A stretch of DNA of 64,000 bases from Paenibacillus naphthalenovorans (lineage in GTDB: Bacteria > Bacillota > Bacilli > Paenibacillales > NBRC-103111): assembly GCF_900099895.1 (NCBI RefSeq), contig NZ_FNDY01000012.1:62001-126000 (forward strand). Direction: 5' to 3'. Below, one piece after another: positions 36,428 to 44,789 of the stretch. The notes beneath the pieces are model-generated. The model did not search any database and was not told the origin of the DNA. It saw only the letters and a program-made list of their open reading frames with translations. The position numbers and the translations under genes were made by a program. Within the stretch, counting starts at the first letter, position 1; every line of letters starts with the position of its first letter.

Positions 36428-37756
36428 ATGACAGAGAAAGTTAAAGTAGTAACCCTGGGCTGTGAGAAAAATTTGGTTGACTCCGAAATCATGTCCGGTC
36501 TTATTCACGAACGTGGTTACAGTTTGGTATCGGAAAAGGAAGAAGCTACGGTCATTATTGTCAATACATGCGGATTCATCGATGCGGCGAAAGAGGAGTC
36601 GGTGAATACGATATTGGATATGGCTGAACTGAAGCAAACCGGCAAATTGAAAGCGTTGATCGTATCGGGCTGTTTGACGCAGCGGTACAAGGAAGAGCTG
36701 ATGAATGAGATGCCGGAGATCGACGGGATTGTCGGAACCGGTGATTTTGACAAAATCAACGATATTGTCGATAAGGCGTTGTCAGGCAAAAAACCGGTTA
36801 TGGTAGGAAATCCGGTATTCAACTATGAGCAGAAACTGCCGAGACGTTTAACCACGCCTCGTTATACAGCCTATGTAAAGATTGCGGAGGGATGCGATAA
36901 CGCCTGTACATTCTGCAGTATTCCGATCATGCGCGGAAAGTTTCGAAGCCGCAGTATGGAGTCGATTCTTGCCGAAGTGGAACAGCTTGCCGCTCAAGGT
37001 GTAAAGGAGATCAGTCTGATTGCTCAGGATTCCACCAATTACGGTACGGATCTTTATGACAAGTTCATGCTTCCTACACTAATGAACAAGGTAAGCGAGG
37101 TTGCTGGCATCGAGTGGGTAAGGCTTCATTACGCATACCCCGGCTTTTTCACGGACGAACTGATCGACGTGATTGCCAATAATCCAAAGGTATGCAAATA
37201 CGTGGATATGCCTTTGCAGCACAGCGAGGACCGTATCCTGAAGCGGATGCGCCGGCCGGGCCGGCAGCGTGACGCTCGCGAATTGATTCGAAAAATCCGT
37301 GAACGTATTCCAGGAGTGTCGCTTCGTACGTCCATCATAGTCGGCTTCCCGGGTGAGACCGAAGAGGATTTTGAGAATCTGAAGGCGTTTATCCGCGAAG
37401 TTCAATTTGACCGTCTTGGGGTATTTACGTATTCGCAGGAAGAAGATACGCCGGCTTCGCGTCTGCCTGATCAAGTCCCTGATGAGGTGAAGGAATACCG
37501 CGCGAACGTGCTGATGGAAATCCAGAGGGAAATCTCAAGCGAGAGAAACAGCAGCCGGATCGGTCAAGTCATCGATGTCTTGATTGAGAAATATGACGGC
37601 AGGGGCGATGTCTATGTAGGCCGCTCCATGTACGATGCTCCGGAAATCGACGGCGAGGTATTTGCCCGCGGGACGAAGCTTGAAATCGGCGAAATTGCGA
37701 AGGTAAGAATTACCCATTCATTCGAATTTGACTTGTCCGGGGAGGTCGTGGCATGA
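36428..37756 (+). CDS. rimO: ribosomal protein S12 methylthiotransferase RimO
   Basis: 442 aa radical-SAM methylthiotransferase that adds a methylthio group to an aspartate of ribosomal protein S12. Order: UPF0004 domain with three auxiliary-cluster cysteines (LGCEKNLVDSE, NTCGFIDAAKEES, SGCLTQRY), radical-SAM CDNACTFC (C156, C160, C163), and a C-terminal TRAM domain. The LGCEKNLVDSE and EGCDNACTFCSIP wording is typical of RimO, not MiaB, and a MiaB is present at 49458. GGTGGAGG precedes ATG 36428. Overlaps pgsA by 4 bases. Confidence 0.95.
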   Translation: MTEKVKVVTLGCEKNLVDSEIMSGLIHERGYSLVSEKEEATVIIVNTCGFIDAAKEESVNTILDMAELKQTGKLKALIVSGCLTQRYKEELMNEMPEIDGIVGTGDFDKINDIVDKALSGKKPVMVGNPVFNYEQKLPRRLTTPRYTAYVKIAEGCDNACTFCSIPIMRGKFRSRSMESILAEVEQLAAQGVKEISLIAQDSTNYGTDLYDKFMLPTLMNKVSEVAGIEWVRLHYAYPGFFTDELIDVIANNPKVCKYVDMPLQHSEDRILKRMRRPGRQRDARELIRKIRERIPGVSLRTSIIVGFPGETEEDFENLKAFIREVQFDRLGVFTYSQEEDTPASRLPDQVPDEVKEYRANVLMEIQREISSERNSSRIGQVIDVLIEKYDGRGDVYVGRSMYDAPEIDGEVFARGTKLEIGEIAKVRITHSFEFDLSGEVVA

Positions 37757-38340
37757 ATTTGGCCAACCGGATCACGTTGGCGAGAATATTTTTAGTCCCG
37801 ATCATTATGTTCTTTTTGCTCGTTAATGTGAAATTTCCCCACATCCGGATCGATCAGTTCAGCATTACGTATAACCAGATTATCGCGGCGCTGATCTTTA
37901 TCGTGGCTGCGAGTACGGATAGTCTCGACGGCTACATTGCCAGGAAACGGAAGCTTGTCACGAATCTCGGCAAGCTTCTGGACCCGCTCGCGGATAAGCT
38001 TTTGGTGTCTGCCGTTCTGGTTTCCCTGGTGGAGATGGATAAGCTTGGGGCGTGGATTGTCATTGTCATCATCAGCCGCGAGTTCGCCGTCACGGGCCTT
38101 CGTCAAATTGCGCTGCTTGAAGGCATCGTCATGGCGGCAAGCAAGTGGGGAAAATGGAAAACAGCGGCGCAAATAACGGCGATTATCGCACTGCTCCTGA
38201 ACAATTTTCCATTCGCTTTCATCGATTTCCCGTTTGACGTTGTCACCAGCTGGATCGCCGCAATTATTACCGTTTATTCGGGTATCGATTACTTTGTTAA
38301 AAATAAGCATGTGCTCAACTTTGACGAACAAAAACAGTAG
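37753..38340 (+). CDS. pgsA: CDP-diacylglycerol-glycerol-3-phosphate 3-phosphatidyltransferase
   Basis: 195 aa integral membrane enzyme that makes phosphatidylglycerol phosphate, the committed step to PG and cardiolipin. The CDP-alcohol phosphotransferase motif D-x2-DG-x2-AR-x8-G-x3-D-x3-D is complete (STDSLDGYIARK ... GKLLDPLADK). Hydrophobic helices fill the rest. ATGA overlap with rimO. The stop codon lies inside a long hairpin (38327-38360). Confidence 0.95.
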   Translation: MNLANRITLARIFLVPIIMFFLLVNVKFPHIRIDQFSITYNQIIAALIFIVAASTDSLDGYIARKRKLVTNLGKLLDPLADKLLVSAVLVSLVEMDKLGAWIVIVIISREFAVTGLRQIALLEGIVMAASKWGKWKTAAQITAIIALLLNNFPFAFIDFPFDVVTSWIAAIITVYSGIDYFVKNKHVLNFDEQKQ

Positions 38341-38360
38341 GTGTTCCTATTGTTTTTGTT
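38327..38360 (+). terminator. 15-bp hairpin across the pgsA stop codon
   Basis: Arms 38327-38341 and 38346-38360 match at 14 of 15 positions, the other being a G-T pair; loop TGTT, followed by TTATTT. The stem covers the last codons and stop of pgsA. It could be a terminator or attenuator before cinA, or protect the rimO-pgsA mRNA end. Confidence 0.6.
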
Positions 38361-38382
38361 TTATTTGGAGGCGAAACGTATT

Positions 38383-39630
38383 ATGAAAGCGGAAATTATT
38401 GCCGTCGGAACCGAACTGCTGATGGGACAGATTGTGAATACGAATGCACAATATTTGGCACGCGGACTTGCGGATATCGGTGTCGGCGTTTATTTTCAGA
38501 CGGTAGTAGGCGATAACGCTTCACGGATAAAAGAAGCGCTGCGCCTTGCCAAAAGTCGCGTGGATTTAATTATATGCACAGGCGGGCTTGGTCCAACGCA
38601 GGATGATCTGACAAAAGACGTCCTTGCCGAGGTGCTCGGACAAAGCCTGGTGATTCATCAGCCGTCGCTGGACAAGATGAAGACTCTCTTTGAAGGCCGG
38701 GGAATTCCCATGGTTGAGAGCAACATGCGTCAGGCGCTCATGCTCGAGCATAGCGATCCTCTTGCCAACGATACGGGACTTGCGGTCGGCAACGCCGTGA
38801 CGCATGAGGGAACGCATTATATTCTGCTGCCGGGCCCCCCAAAAGAAATGAAGCCGATGTTTGATCGTTATGCACGCCCATGGATCGAGTCCAAGATGGA
38901 TCATGTACAGCCTCTTTATTCTTTGATGCTGAAATTTGCAGGAATCGGTGAATCGTCACTTGAACATGCGCTGATCGATCTGATTGAAGCCCAGTCCGAT
39001 CCGACGATCGCTCCTTACGCCAAAGAAGGGGAGGTGGCCATTCGTCTTACGACCCGGGCGGCGTCGGCCGATGAAGCGGCCGGAAGGCTTAAGCCGCTGG
39101 AACAGGAGATCCGCAGCAGGCTTGGCGAATACATTTATGCGGCGGAGGATATTTCTTTGGAGCAGCATATCCTGCAGACGCTGGCCTCGCAAGGCAAGAA
39201 GCTGGCCGTAGCGGAGAGCTGTTCGGGCGGGCAATTGAGCGACATGCTGACCTCCGTTCCCGGCAGCTCGGATGCGTTTGTAGGAGGTATCATCAGCTAT
39301 TCGAATACAGCGAAACATAAGCTTTTGAAGATTCCTATGGAGCAGCTGGAGGGCGACGGGGCGCCGGGCGCGATCAGTGAAGAAACCGCCGCCGCTATGG
39401 CCGAGAATGTAGCGGAGCTGACCGGAGCCGACTATGGCGTTTCTATTACCGGCGTTGCCGGCCCGGGCGAATCGGAGGGAAAACCCATCGGACTCGTTTA
39501 CGTAGGCATTGCCAGGCGGGGGGAGAAAGCCTCTGTCGTCAAGCTGCAGCAGTCCGGCAACCGGGAGACGATAAAGCTGAGAGCATCCAAAAGTTCGCTC
39601 TACCATCTCTGGAAACTTTTAAAGTCATAG
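38383..39630 (+). CDS. cinA: CinA-like competence/damage-inducible protein
   Basis: 415 aa. The N-terminal MoaB/MoeA-like domain (EIIAVGTELLMGQIVNTNAQYLA, TGGLGPTQDDLTKD, PGPPKEMKPM) carries ADP-ribose pyrophosphatase-type activity in homologues; the C-terminal CinA domain (VAESCSGGQLSDMLTSVPGSSDAFVGG, GVAGPGESEGKPIGLV) is the NMN deamidase module (PncC). ATG 38383 has TTGGAGGC upstream; the frame is open to 38341. Immediately upstream of recA as in many Bacilli, but separated from it by a terminator and a new promoter. Confidence 0.93.
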   Translation: MKAEIIAVGTELLMGQIVNTNAQYLARGLADIGVGVYFQTVVGDNASRIKEALRLAKSRVDLIICTGGLGPTQDDLTKDVLAEVLGQSLVIHQPSLDKMKTLFEGRGIPMVESNMRQALMLEHSDPLANDTGLAVGNAVTHEGTHYILLPGPPKEMKPMFDRYARPWIESKMDHVQPLYSLMLKFAGIGESSLEHALIDLIEAQSDPTIAPYAKEGEVAIRLTTRAASADEAAGRLKPLEQEIRSRLGEYIYAAEDISLEQHILQTLASQGKKLAVAESCSGGQLSDMLTSVPGSSDAFVGGIISYSNTAKHKLLKIPMEQLEGDGAPGAISEETAAAMAENVAELTGADYGVSITGVAGPGESEGKPIGLVYVGIARRGEKASVVKLQQSGNRETIKLRASKSSLYHLWKLLKS

Positions 39631-39659
39631 TTGCCACCATTCGGAAAATCAGGTATAAT
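39631..39659 (+). promoter_or_regulatory. strong sigma-A promoter directly before a terminator
   Basis: TTGCCA (39631-39636, starting right after the cinA stop), 17 bp, TATAAT (39654-39659). Predicted start about 39666. The next element is an intrinsic terminator at 39676-39711. Confidence 0.7.
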
Positions 39660-39665
39660 ACATTA

Positions 39666-39713
39666 TAGCGGAAGTACCGTAACAAGCCCACAACCTTTGT
39701 TACGGTTTTTCTT
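39666..39713 (+). ncRNA. predicted ~45-nt RNA from a promoter-terminator pair
   Basis: Between the promoter at 39631-39659 and the end of the T-run near 39711 there is no open frame, so the product would be a short RNA consisting almost only of the terminator hairpin. It may be a small RNA or a remnant of an upstream recA promoter. Read-through would reach recA from here. Pure prediction. Confidence 0.35.
39676..39711 (+). terminator. intrinsic terminator between cinA and recA
   Basis: ACCGTAACAA (39676-39685) pairs perfectly with TTGTTACGGT (39697-39706); TTTTTC follows. Confidence 0.85.
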
Positions 39714-39725
39714 TTGTTCCACATG

Positions 39726-39739
39726 CGAATGTATGTTCG
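39726..39739 (+). promoter_or_regulatory. LexA (DinR) box of recA
   Basis: CGAATGTATGTTCG fits the Bacilli SOS consensus CGAACRNRYGTTYG at all but one position. It lies 9 bases before the recA -35 region, so LexA bound here would block polymerase. Confidence 0.85.
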
Positions 39740-39748
39740 AAAAACAGC

Positions 39749-39777
39749 TTGGCAACGGGTGAAAAACCCGCTATGAT
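39749..39777 (+). promoter_or_regulatory. recA promoter with palindromic spacer
   Basis: TTGGCA (39749-39754), 17 bp, TATGAT (39772-39777). The spacer contains the perfect inverted repeat CGGGT-GAAAA-ACCCG (39756-39770). Confidence 0.75.
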
Positions 39778-39812
39778 GTAATTATACGAATATGAAAAAG
39801 GAAGTGAGTCTC

Positions 39813-40859
39813 TTGACAGACCGGCGCGCAGCCTTGGAGAATGCACTACGTCAAATTGAGAAACAGTTTGGTAAAGGATCCATTATGAAATTGGGTGAAT
39901 CTGCCCATATGCAGGTGGAGACGATTCCTAGCGGTTCGCTTGCATTGGATATAGCCCTGGGGATCGGTGGTTTTCCTCGAGGTAGAATTATAGAGGTATA
40001 CGGACCGGAATCTTCCGGTAAAACAACGGTAGCACTGCATGCCATTGCCGAGGTGCAGAAGGTAGGGGGGACGGCTGCCTTCATCGATGCGGAGCATGCT
40101 TTGGACCCGCTGTATGCCAGCAAGCTTGGCATCAACATTGATGAACTGCTGCTGTCCCAGCCGGACACAGGCGAACAAGCGCTCGAGATCGCGGAAGCGC
40201 TCGTGCGCAGCGGAGCGGTCGACATCATTGTTATTGACTCTGTAGCGGCACTTGTACCAAAGGCCGAGATCGAAGGAGAGATGGGGGATTCCCATGTCGG
40301 GCTGCAGGCTCGCTTAATGTCTCAGGCGCTGCGCAAGCTGTCCGGAGCCATTAACAAATCGAAGACGATAGCCATCTTCATCAACCAGCTGCGGGAGAAG
40401 GTCGGCGTAATGTTCGGAAACCCGGAGACGACACCGGGCGGACGAGCCCTGAAGTTTTATTCTTCGATTCGCCTCGATGTGCGCCGCGTGGAGACGATTA
40501 AGCAGGGAAATGATATGGTCGGGAACCGCACGCGGATTAAAGTGGTCAAGAACAAAGTAGCCCCTCCGTTCAAGCAGGCAGAGATTGATATCATGTATGG
40601 CGAAGGCATATCCAGAGAGGGCAGCATCATAGATATTGCAACCGAGATGGATATCATCCAGAAGAGCGGTGCATGGTACTCTTATAACAATGATCGGCTT
40701 GGTCAAGGACGGGAGAATGCGAAGCAGTTCTTGAAGGAGAACAAGAACATTGCGGATGAGATCGAAAAGCAGATCCGGGATAACAGCAATCTGGTCACTT
40801 CGGTTGGAGCGAACATGGATGAAGAGGAAGAAGAGGATTTCGCCGTACCTTTTGAATAA
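39813..40859 (+). CDS. recA: recombinase RecA
   Basis: 348 aa strand-exchange ATPase and LexA coprotease. [25 protein letters not shown] opens the conserved core; Walker A GPESSGKT starts at residue 64; [22 protein letters not shown], loop L2 region [22 protein letters not shown] and an acidic tail (DEEEEED) follow. ATG 39792 is in frame, but TTG 39813 has AAGGAAG 8 bases upstream and gives the exact family start, so it is preferred. Under LexA control by the upstream box. Confidence 0.97.
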   Translation: MTDRRAALENALRQIEKQFGKGSIMKLGESAHMQVETIPSGSLALDIALGIGGFPRGRIIEVYGPESSGKTTVALHAIAEVQKVGGTAAFIDAEHALDPLYASKLGINIDELLLSQPDTGEQALEIAEALVRSGAVDIIVIDSVAALVPKAEIEGEMGDSHVGLQARLMSQALRKLSGAINKSKTIAIFINQLREKVGVMFGNPETTPGGRALKFYSSIRLDVRRVETIKQGNDMVGNRTRIKVVKNKVAPPFKQAEIDIMYGEGISREGSIIDIATEMDIIQKSGAWYSYNNDRLGQGRENAKQFLKENKNIADEIEKQIRDNSNLVTSVGANMDEEEEEDFAVPFE

Positions 40860-40923
40860 CCTCCACGTCACATCAGCTACTCCGATGCGCCGGTAGATTG
40901 CACATAGCGATTTCACCAACCAG

Positions 40924-40963
40924 GGCAAGGGCACCTTTACGATGAGTGAAAGGTGTCCTTGCC
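40924..40963 (+). terminator. 15-bp hairpin between recA and recX lacking a T-run
   Basis: Arms 40924-40938 and 40949-40963 pair at 14 positions plus one G-T, with a 10-nt loop. The following sequence (GTTTGTAAGG) has no T-tract. Likely a partial terminator or mRNA-stability element that sets RecX below RecA. Confidence 0.6.
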
Positions 40964-40985
40964 GTTTGTAAGGAGCGTGTTACAG

Positions 40986-41684
40986 GTGACGGATCATACA
41001 GACGAATGTCTGGCACCGGGAGTCATCACCAAAGTTGAACAGCAGCGGAGATCCAGACAGCGTTATAACCTGTTTATTGACGAAAAGTTTGCTTTTTCCG
41101 TACATGAAGATGTCCTGGTCAAGCATCGGCTTCTGAAAGGGGAAGTCGTCGATGCTTCCCGGCTGCAGCACATATTGTACGAGGAAGAGGTTCACAAAGC
41201 CTATCTTGACGCAATCCGGCTGTTGTCCAGCCGGCTGCGCTCCGAACATGAGCTGCTGACGCGTCTCAAGCAAAAAGGGTATTCGCCCGAAATCTATCAA
41301 CTGACGGTTGAACGTCTCCGGAAGGAAGGTTACCTGAACGATTCGCTGTTTGCGGAGCAGTTGACCAAGCAGCGGCTGGAGTCGCAGAAAAAAGGGAGAC
41401 GCTGGATTAAACAGGAGCTTCAGCAAAAAGGGATTGATAAAGTACATATCACAGAGGCCTTGGAGCAGGTAGATGAAGAGACAGAGTACCGGATAGCCTA
41501 TCAGTTGACGATGAAGCGGTACGGTGCTGAGCTGGAGAAGGATGCCCTTAAAGCCCGGCGCAAAATTGCAGGATTTCTTCAACGCAGAGGTTACCCGGGG
41601 GCGGTAGTGAGCAAAGTACTGAACCGTTTGCCTGTCCAGGGGCAAGAAGAAGAGCGGAATGAACCGGATATAGACGAAGATTAG
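40986..41684 (+). CDS. recX: regulatory protein RecX
   Basis: 232 aa, helical, basic; RecX binds RecA filaments and limits their activity. Seen: RQRYNLFIDEKFAFSVHEDVL, tandem three-helix repeats with SRLRSEHELLTRLKQKGY, LNDSLFAEQLTKQRL and KGRRWIKQELQQKGI. GTG 40986 is chosen because AGGAG (40971-40975) is 10 bases upstream, while GTG 40977 would be too close. Separated from recA by a strong hairpin, so it probably depends on read-through. Confidence 0.92.
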   Translation: MTDHTDECLAPGVITKVEQQRRSRQRYNLFIDEKFAFSVHEDVLVKHRLLKGEVVDASRLQHILYEEEVHKAYLDAIRLLSSRLRSEHELLTRLKQKGYSPEIYQLTVERLRKEGYLNDSLFAEQLTKQRLESQKKGRRWIKQELQQKGIDKVHITEALEQVDEETEYRIAYQLTMKRYGAELEKDALKARRKIAGFLQRRGYPGAVVSKVLNRLPVQGQEEERNEPDIDED

Positions 41685-41762
41685 GATGAAGTTTTCATCC
41701 AATTATTAAATGACTTTAATAATTAATGTGGTATATCAAAATTCAAGAAAACGACAATCTTC

Positions 41763-41792
41763 TTGACAAGCTTCTTTCTCAAAAGATAAAAT
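41763..41792 (+). promoter_or_regulatory. sigma-A promoter of rny
   Basis: TTGACA (41763-41768, perfect), 18 bp, TAAAAT (41787-41792), giving a leader of about 155 nt. The recX-rny gap is 272 bases and AT-rich. Confidence 0.75.
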
Positions 41793-41797
41793 GTTTA

Positions 41798-41814
41798 TGT
41801 ATAAACTTTATACA
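41798..41814 (+). promoter_or_regulatory. perfect 17-bp palindrome at the rny transcription start
   Basis: TGTATAAA-C-TTTATACA, arms 41798-41805 and 41807-41814, begins 6 bases after the -10 box, where an operator would block initiation. It resembles GntR/MarR-type operators in form only; the binder is not known. Confidence 0.55.
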
Positions 41815-41956
41815 CAAGAATCTTCCCCACCAGCCAAAGGGAATATTCACAAAGTAAAATCGCCAATTTTTACTTTTTCCTAGCGCTTGTAAAATGGATA
41901 AAAAACCTGATTATCCCAAGCTTACCCCTTGGAGAAACAACGAGGAGGTGAACTGG

Positions 41957-43501
41957 ATGCAAGACTCAGTCATCTGGATCCTGATTGTTCTCGTTGTTGG
42001 TGCTCTATGCTTATGGATTGGTTATTTTATCCGCAAGTCCCTTGCAGAGGCGAAGATTTCCAGTGCTGAACAAGCTGCCGCACAAATTATTGATAATGCT
42101 CGCAAAGAGGCGGAAGCACTGAAGAAAGAAATGGTTCTGGAAGCGAAAGACGAGATTCACAAGCTCAGAACCGAAGCTGAAAAAGACATTCGTGACCGTC
42201 GGAATGAAACTCAACGACAAGAGAGACGATTGTTGCAAAAAGAGGAATCGCTGGATAAAAAATTAGAATCTCTTGAGAAAAAAGAAGAGCAGATTGCCAA
42301 CAAGGAGAAGCGAATCGAAGAAACCCAAGTGCAAATTGATCAGATTTATAAAGATCAGGTTGCCGAACTAGAGCGGATTTCCACACTGACGATGGAAGAA
42401 GCCAGGAACATCATCTTGACTAACGTTGAGCAGGAGGTTCGTCACGAATCCGCACAGTTAATTAAAGAAATTGAACAACAGGCCAAAGAAGAAGGCGACA
42501 AGAAAGCCAGAGAAATCATCACGCTGGCCATCCAGAGATGCGCCGCCGATCACGTGGCTGAAACTACCGTATCGGTTGTAGCTCTGCCGAATGAAGAGAT
42601 GAAAGGCCGCATCATCGGTCGTGAAGGTCGTAACATCCGGGCTCTGGAAACACTTACGGGCATCGATTTAATCATCGATGATACGCCGGAAGCGGTTATT
42701 TTGTCCGGTTTTGACCCGATCCGAAGGGAAATTGCCAGAACATCGCTTGAAAAGCTGGTAGCCGACGGACGAATCCATCCGGCCCGTATTGAGGAAATGG
42801 TGGAGAAGTCCCGCAAGGAAGTCGACGAGCGCATTCGCGAATACGGCGAGCAAGCTACGTTCGAAACCGGCGTCCACGGACTCCATCCGGATTTGATCAA
42901 AATTTTGGGACGCCTGAAATTCCGTACAAGCTATGGCCAGAATGTACTGAAACACTCGATGGAAGTTGCATATCTGACCGGGCTGATGGCTGGAGAACTG
43001 GGAGAAGACGTGACATTGGCGAAGCGTGCCGGACTTCTTCATGACATCGGCAAGGCGCTTGATCATGAGGTCGAAGGTTCTCACGTAGAAATCGGTGTCG
43101 AAATTGCAAAGAAATACAAAGAACATCCTGTGGTGATCAATAGTATCGCATCGCACCACGGCGACTGTGAAGCCACATCGGTCATCGCCATGCTTGTCGG
43201 TGCGGCAGACGCTCTTTCCGCCGCCAGACCGGGAGCTCGCAGGGAAACGCTCGAAACGTATATCAAGCGTCTCGAGAAGCTTGAAGAAATTTCCGAGTCG
43301 TTCGAGGGCGTAGAAAAATCGTATGCGATTCAAGCAGGCCGTGAGGTTCGCGTCATGGTTCAGCCGGAGAAGATCGATGATACAGAAGCGTTCCGTTTGG
43401 CCAGAGACATCACGAAGAAGATTGAAAGCGAGTTGGATTACCCGGGTCATATCAAAGTAACGGTTATCCGAGAAACACGTGCTGTAGAATATGCCAAATA
43501 A
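41957..43501 (+). CDS. rny: ribonuclease Y
   Basis: 514 aa membrane-anchored endoribonuclease that starts decay of many mRNAs. One N-terminal TM helix ([20 protein letters not shown]), a long Glu/Lys-rich coiled coil (to about 200), a KH domain ([19 protein letters not shown]) and an HD domain with H362-D363 in [12 protein letters not shown]. The frame opens earlier at 41894, but GAGGAGGTGAA fixes ATG 41957. Followed by ymdB as in B. subtilis. Confidence 0.96.
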   Translation: MQDSVIWILIVLVVGALCLWIGYFIRKSLAEAKISSAEQAAAQIIDNARKEAEALKKEMVLEAKDEIHKLRTEAEKDIRDRRNETQRQERRLLQKEESLDKKLESLEKKEEQIANKEKRIEETQVQIDQIYKDQVAELERISTLTMEEARNIILTNVEQEVRHESAQLIKEIEQQAKEEGDKKAREIITLAIQRCAADHVAETTVSVVALPNEEMKGRIIGREGRNIRALETLTGIDLIIDDTPEAVILSGFDPIRREIARTSLEKLVADGRIHPARIEEMVEKSRKEVDERIREYGEQATFETGVHGLHPDLIKILGRLKFRTSYGQNVLKHSMEVAYLTGLMAGELGEDVTLAKRAGLLHDIGKALDHEVEGSHVEIGVEIAKKYKEHPVVINSIASHHGDCEATSVIAMLVGAADALSAARPGARRETLETYIKRLEKLEEISESFEGVEKSYAIQAGREVRVMVQPEKIDDTEAFRLARDITKKIESELDYPGHIKVTVIRETRAVEYAK

Positions 43502-43517
43502 TTTGCATACACTAGAG

Positions 43518-43549
43518 GAGAAGTGGCTGAAAAGCCACTTCTCTTTAAT
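43518..43549 (+). terminator. terminator between rny and ymdB
   Basis: GAGAAGTGGCT (43518-43528), GAAA loop, AGCCACTTCTC (43533-43543), TTTAATT. Perfect 11-bp stem. Confidence 0.75.
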
Positions 43550-43586
43550 TACATAACGAACCGAAATCAGGCAGGAGGAGAAAGTC

Positions 43587-44381
43587 ATTCGAATTTTATT
43601 TATTGGCGATATCGTCGGTTCCGTCGGACGTAAGGCGCTCAAAACATGTTTGCCCAAGCTGAAAACAAAATACAACCCTCACTGGATTATTGCCAATGGA
43701 GAGAATGCCGCGGCCGGCCGGGGAATTACTTCGGCAATTACCAAAGAGTTTCTTGAGCTTGGCGTGCAAGGGATAACGATGGGAAACCATACGTGGGATC
43801 AAAAGGAAATATACGATTTCATCGACAAGGAAGACCGAATGGTTCGTCCCGCCAATTTTCCAAAGGGAACGCCGGGCCGGGGGATGTCGTTCATTAAGGT
43901 GAAGGATCAGGAGCTTGCCATTATTAATCTGCAAGGACGCACCTTTTTGCCGCCGCTCGACTGCCCTTTTGAAAAAGCCGTCGAATTGGTGGAGCAAGCA
44001 AAGAAAAGAACCAAGTATATTTTAGTCGATTTTCATGCCGAAGCCACGTCGGAAAAACTGGCTATGGGCTGGCATCTTGACGGGAAAGTGACGGCTGTTG
44101 TAGGTACGCACACGCATGTACAGACGAACGACGAACGTATACTTCCGCTCGGTACGGCTTATGTAACGGATGTAGGGATGGTCGGTCCGAGAGACGGCAT
44201 CCTTGGTATGGAGCGTAATGCCGTGCTTCAAAAATTCAAAACGCAGCTGCCAGTCCGGTTTGTAGTGGATGAAGGAAAATGGCATTTCCACGCGGCTTGC
44301 ATCGATTTGGATCCGGCAAGCGGGCTGGGTAAAAAAATTCAACTGATTCGGATGGATGAAGACGGAGTACTCCTCGAATAA
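43587..44381 (+). CDS. ymdB: YmdB metallophosphodiesterase, apparent ATT start
   Basis: 264 aa calcineurin-like phosphodiesterase; B. subtilis YmdB hydrolyses cyclic nucleotides and influences biofilm and motility choice. The N-terminus must include IRILFIGDIVGS, whose Asp8 is a metal ligand, followed by NGENAAAGRGIT, GNHTWDQ, DFHAEATSEK and GTHTHVQTNDE. The only codon that can start this is ATT 43587: no ATG, GTG or TTG occurs in frame between the family start and the upstream stop. GGAGGAG (43574-43580) lies 6 bases before it. A start at ATG 43650 would lose the first metal site. Confidence 0.85.
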   Translation: MRILFIGDIVGSVGRKALKTCLPKLKTKYNPHWIIANGENAAAGRGITSAITKEFLELGVQGITMGNHTWDQKEIYDFIDKEDRMVRPANFPKGTPGRGMSFIKVKDQELAIINLQGRTFLPPLDCPFEKAVELVEQAKKRTKYILVDFHAEATSEKLAMGWHLDGKVTAVVGTHTHVQTNDERILPLGTAYVTDVGMVGPRDGILGMERNAVLQKFKTQLPVRFVVDEGKWHFHAACIDLDPASGLGKKIQLIRMDEDGVLLE

Positions 44382-44425
44382 ACCAGGCTATGAAAAAGAA
44401 GGAATTGACGGCCCATCTTCAGAGA

Positions 44426-44453
44426 GAAGGAATTATCGGGAAATTCCTAGAAT
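44426..44453 (+). promoter_or_regulatory. candidate sigma-H promoter of spoVS
   Basis: GAAGGAATT (44426-44434) matches the -35 consensus RNAGGAWWW at all positions; 12-bp spacer; CTAGAAT (44447-44453) matches RNNGAAT except the first base. spoVS is a sigma-H gene in B. subtilis. Confidence 0.65.
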
Positions 44454-44499
44454 ATGAATAGTACTGGAAGCAATCATCATTCCCGAGGAGGTACTTTTC

Positions 44500-44760
44500 A
44501 TGGAAGTATTAAAAGTTTCAGCAAAATCCAACCCAAATTCCGTTGCCGGCGCACTCGCCGGAGTGCTGCGTGAACGCGGGGCTGCTGAGCTCCAGGCCAT
44601 CGGGGCGGGCGCTCTGAACCAAGCGATCAAAGCCGTAGCCATAGCTCGAGGATTTGTGGCTCCCAGCGGGGTTGACTTGATCTGCATACCAGCGTTTACA
44701 GATATTGTAATTGACGGGGAAGATCGGACGGCCATTAAATTGATTGTAGAACCAAGGTAA
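44500..44760 (+). CDS. spoVS: stage V sporulation protein S
   Basis: 86 aa Alba-fold-like protein, one of the most conserved sporulation proteins: MEVLKVSAKSNPNSVAGALAGVLRERG, GAGALNQAIKAVAIARGF, SGVDLICIPAFTDI. Needed in B. subtilis for passing stage V; it probably binds nucleic acid. GAGGAGGTAC precedes ATG 44500. Single-gene unit with a terminator; located after ymdB as in B. subtilis. Confidence 0.96.
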   Translation: MEVLKVSAKSNPNSVAGALAGVLRERGAAELQAIGAGALNQAIKAVAIARGFVAPSGVDLICIPAFTDIVIDGEDRTAIKLIVEPR

Positions 44761-44789
44761 AATAAAAAGTGCATATACGGTTGCGCCAG

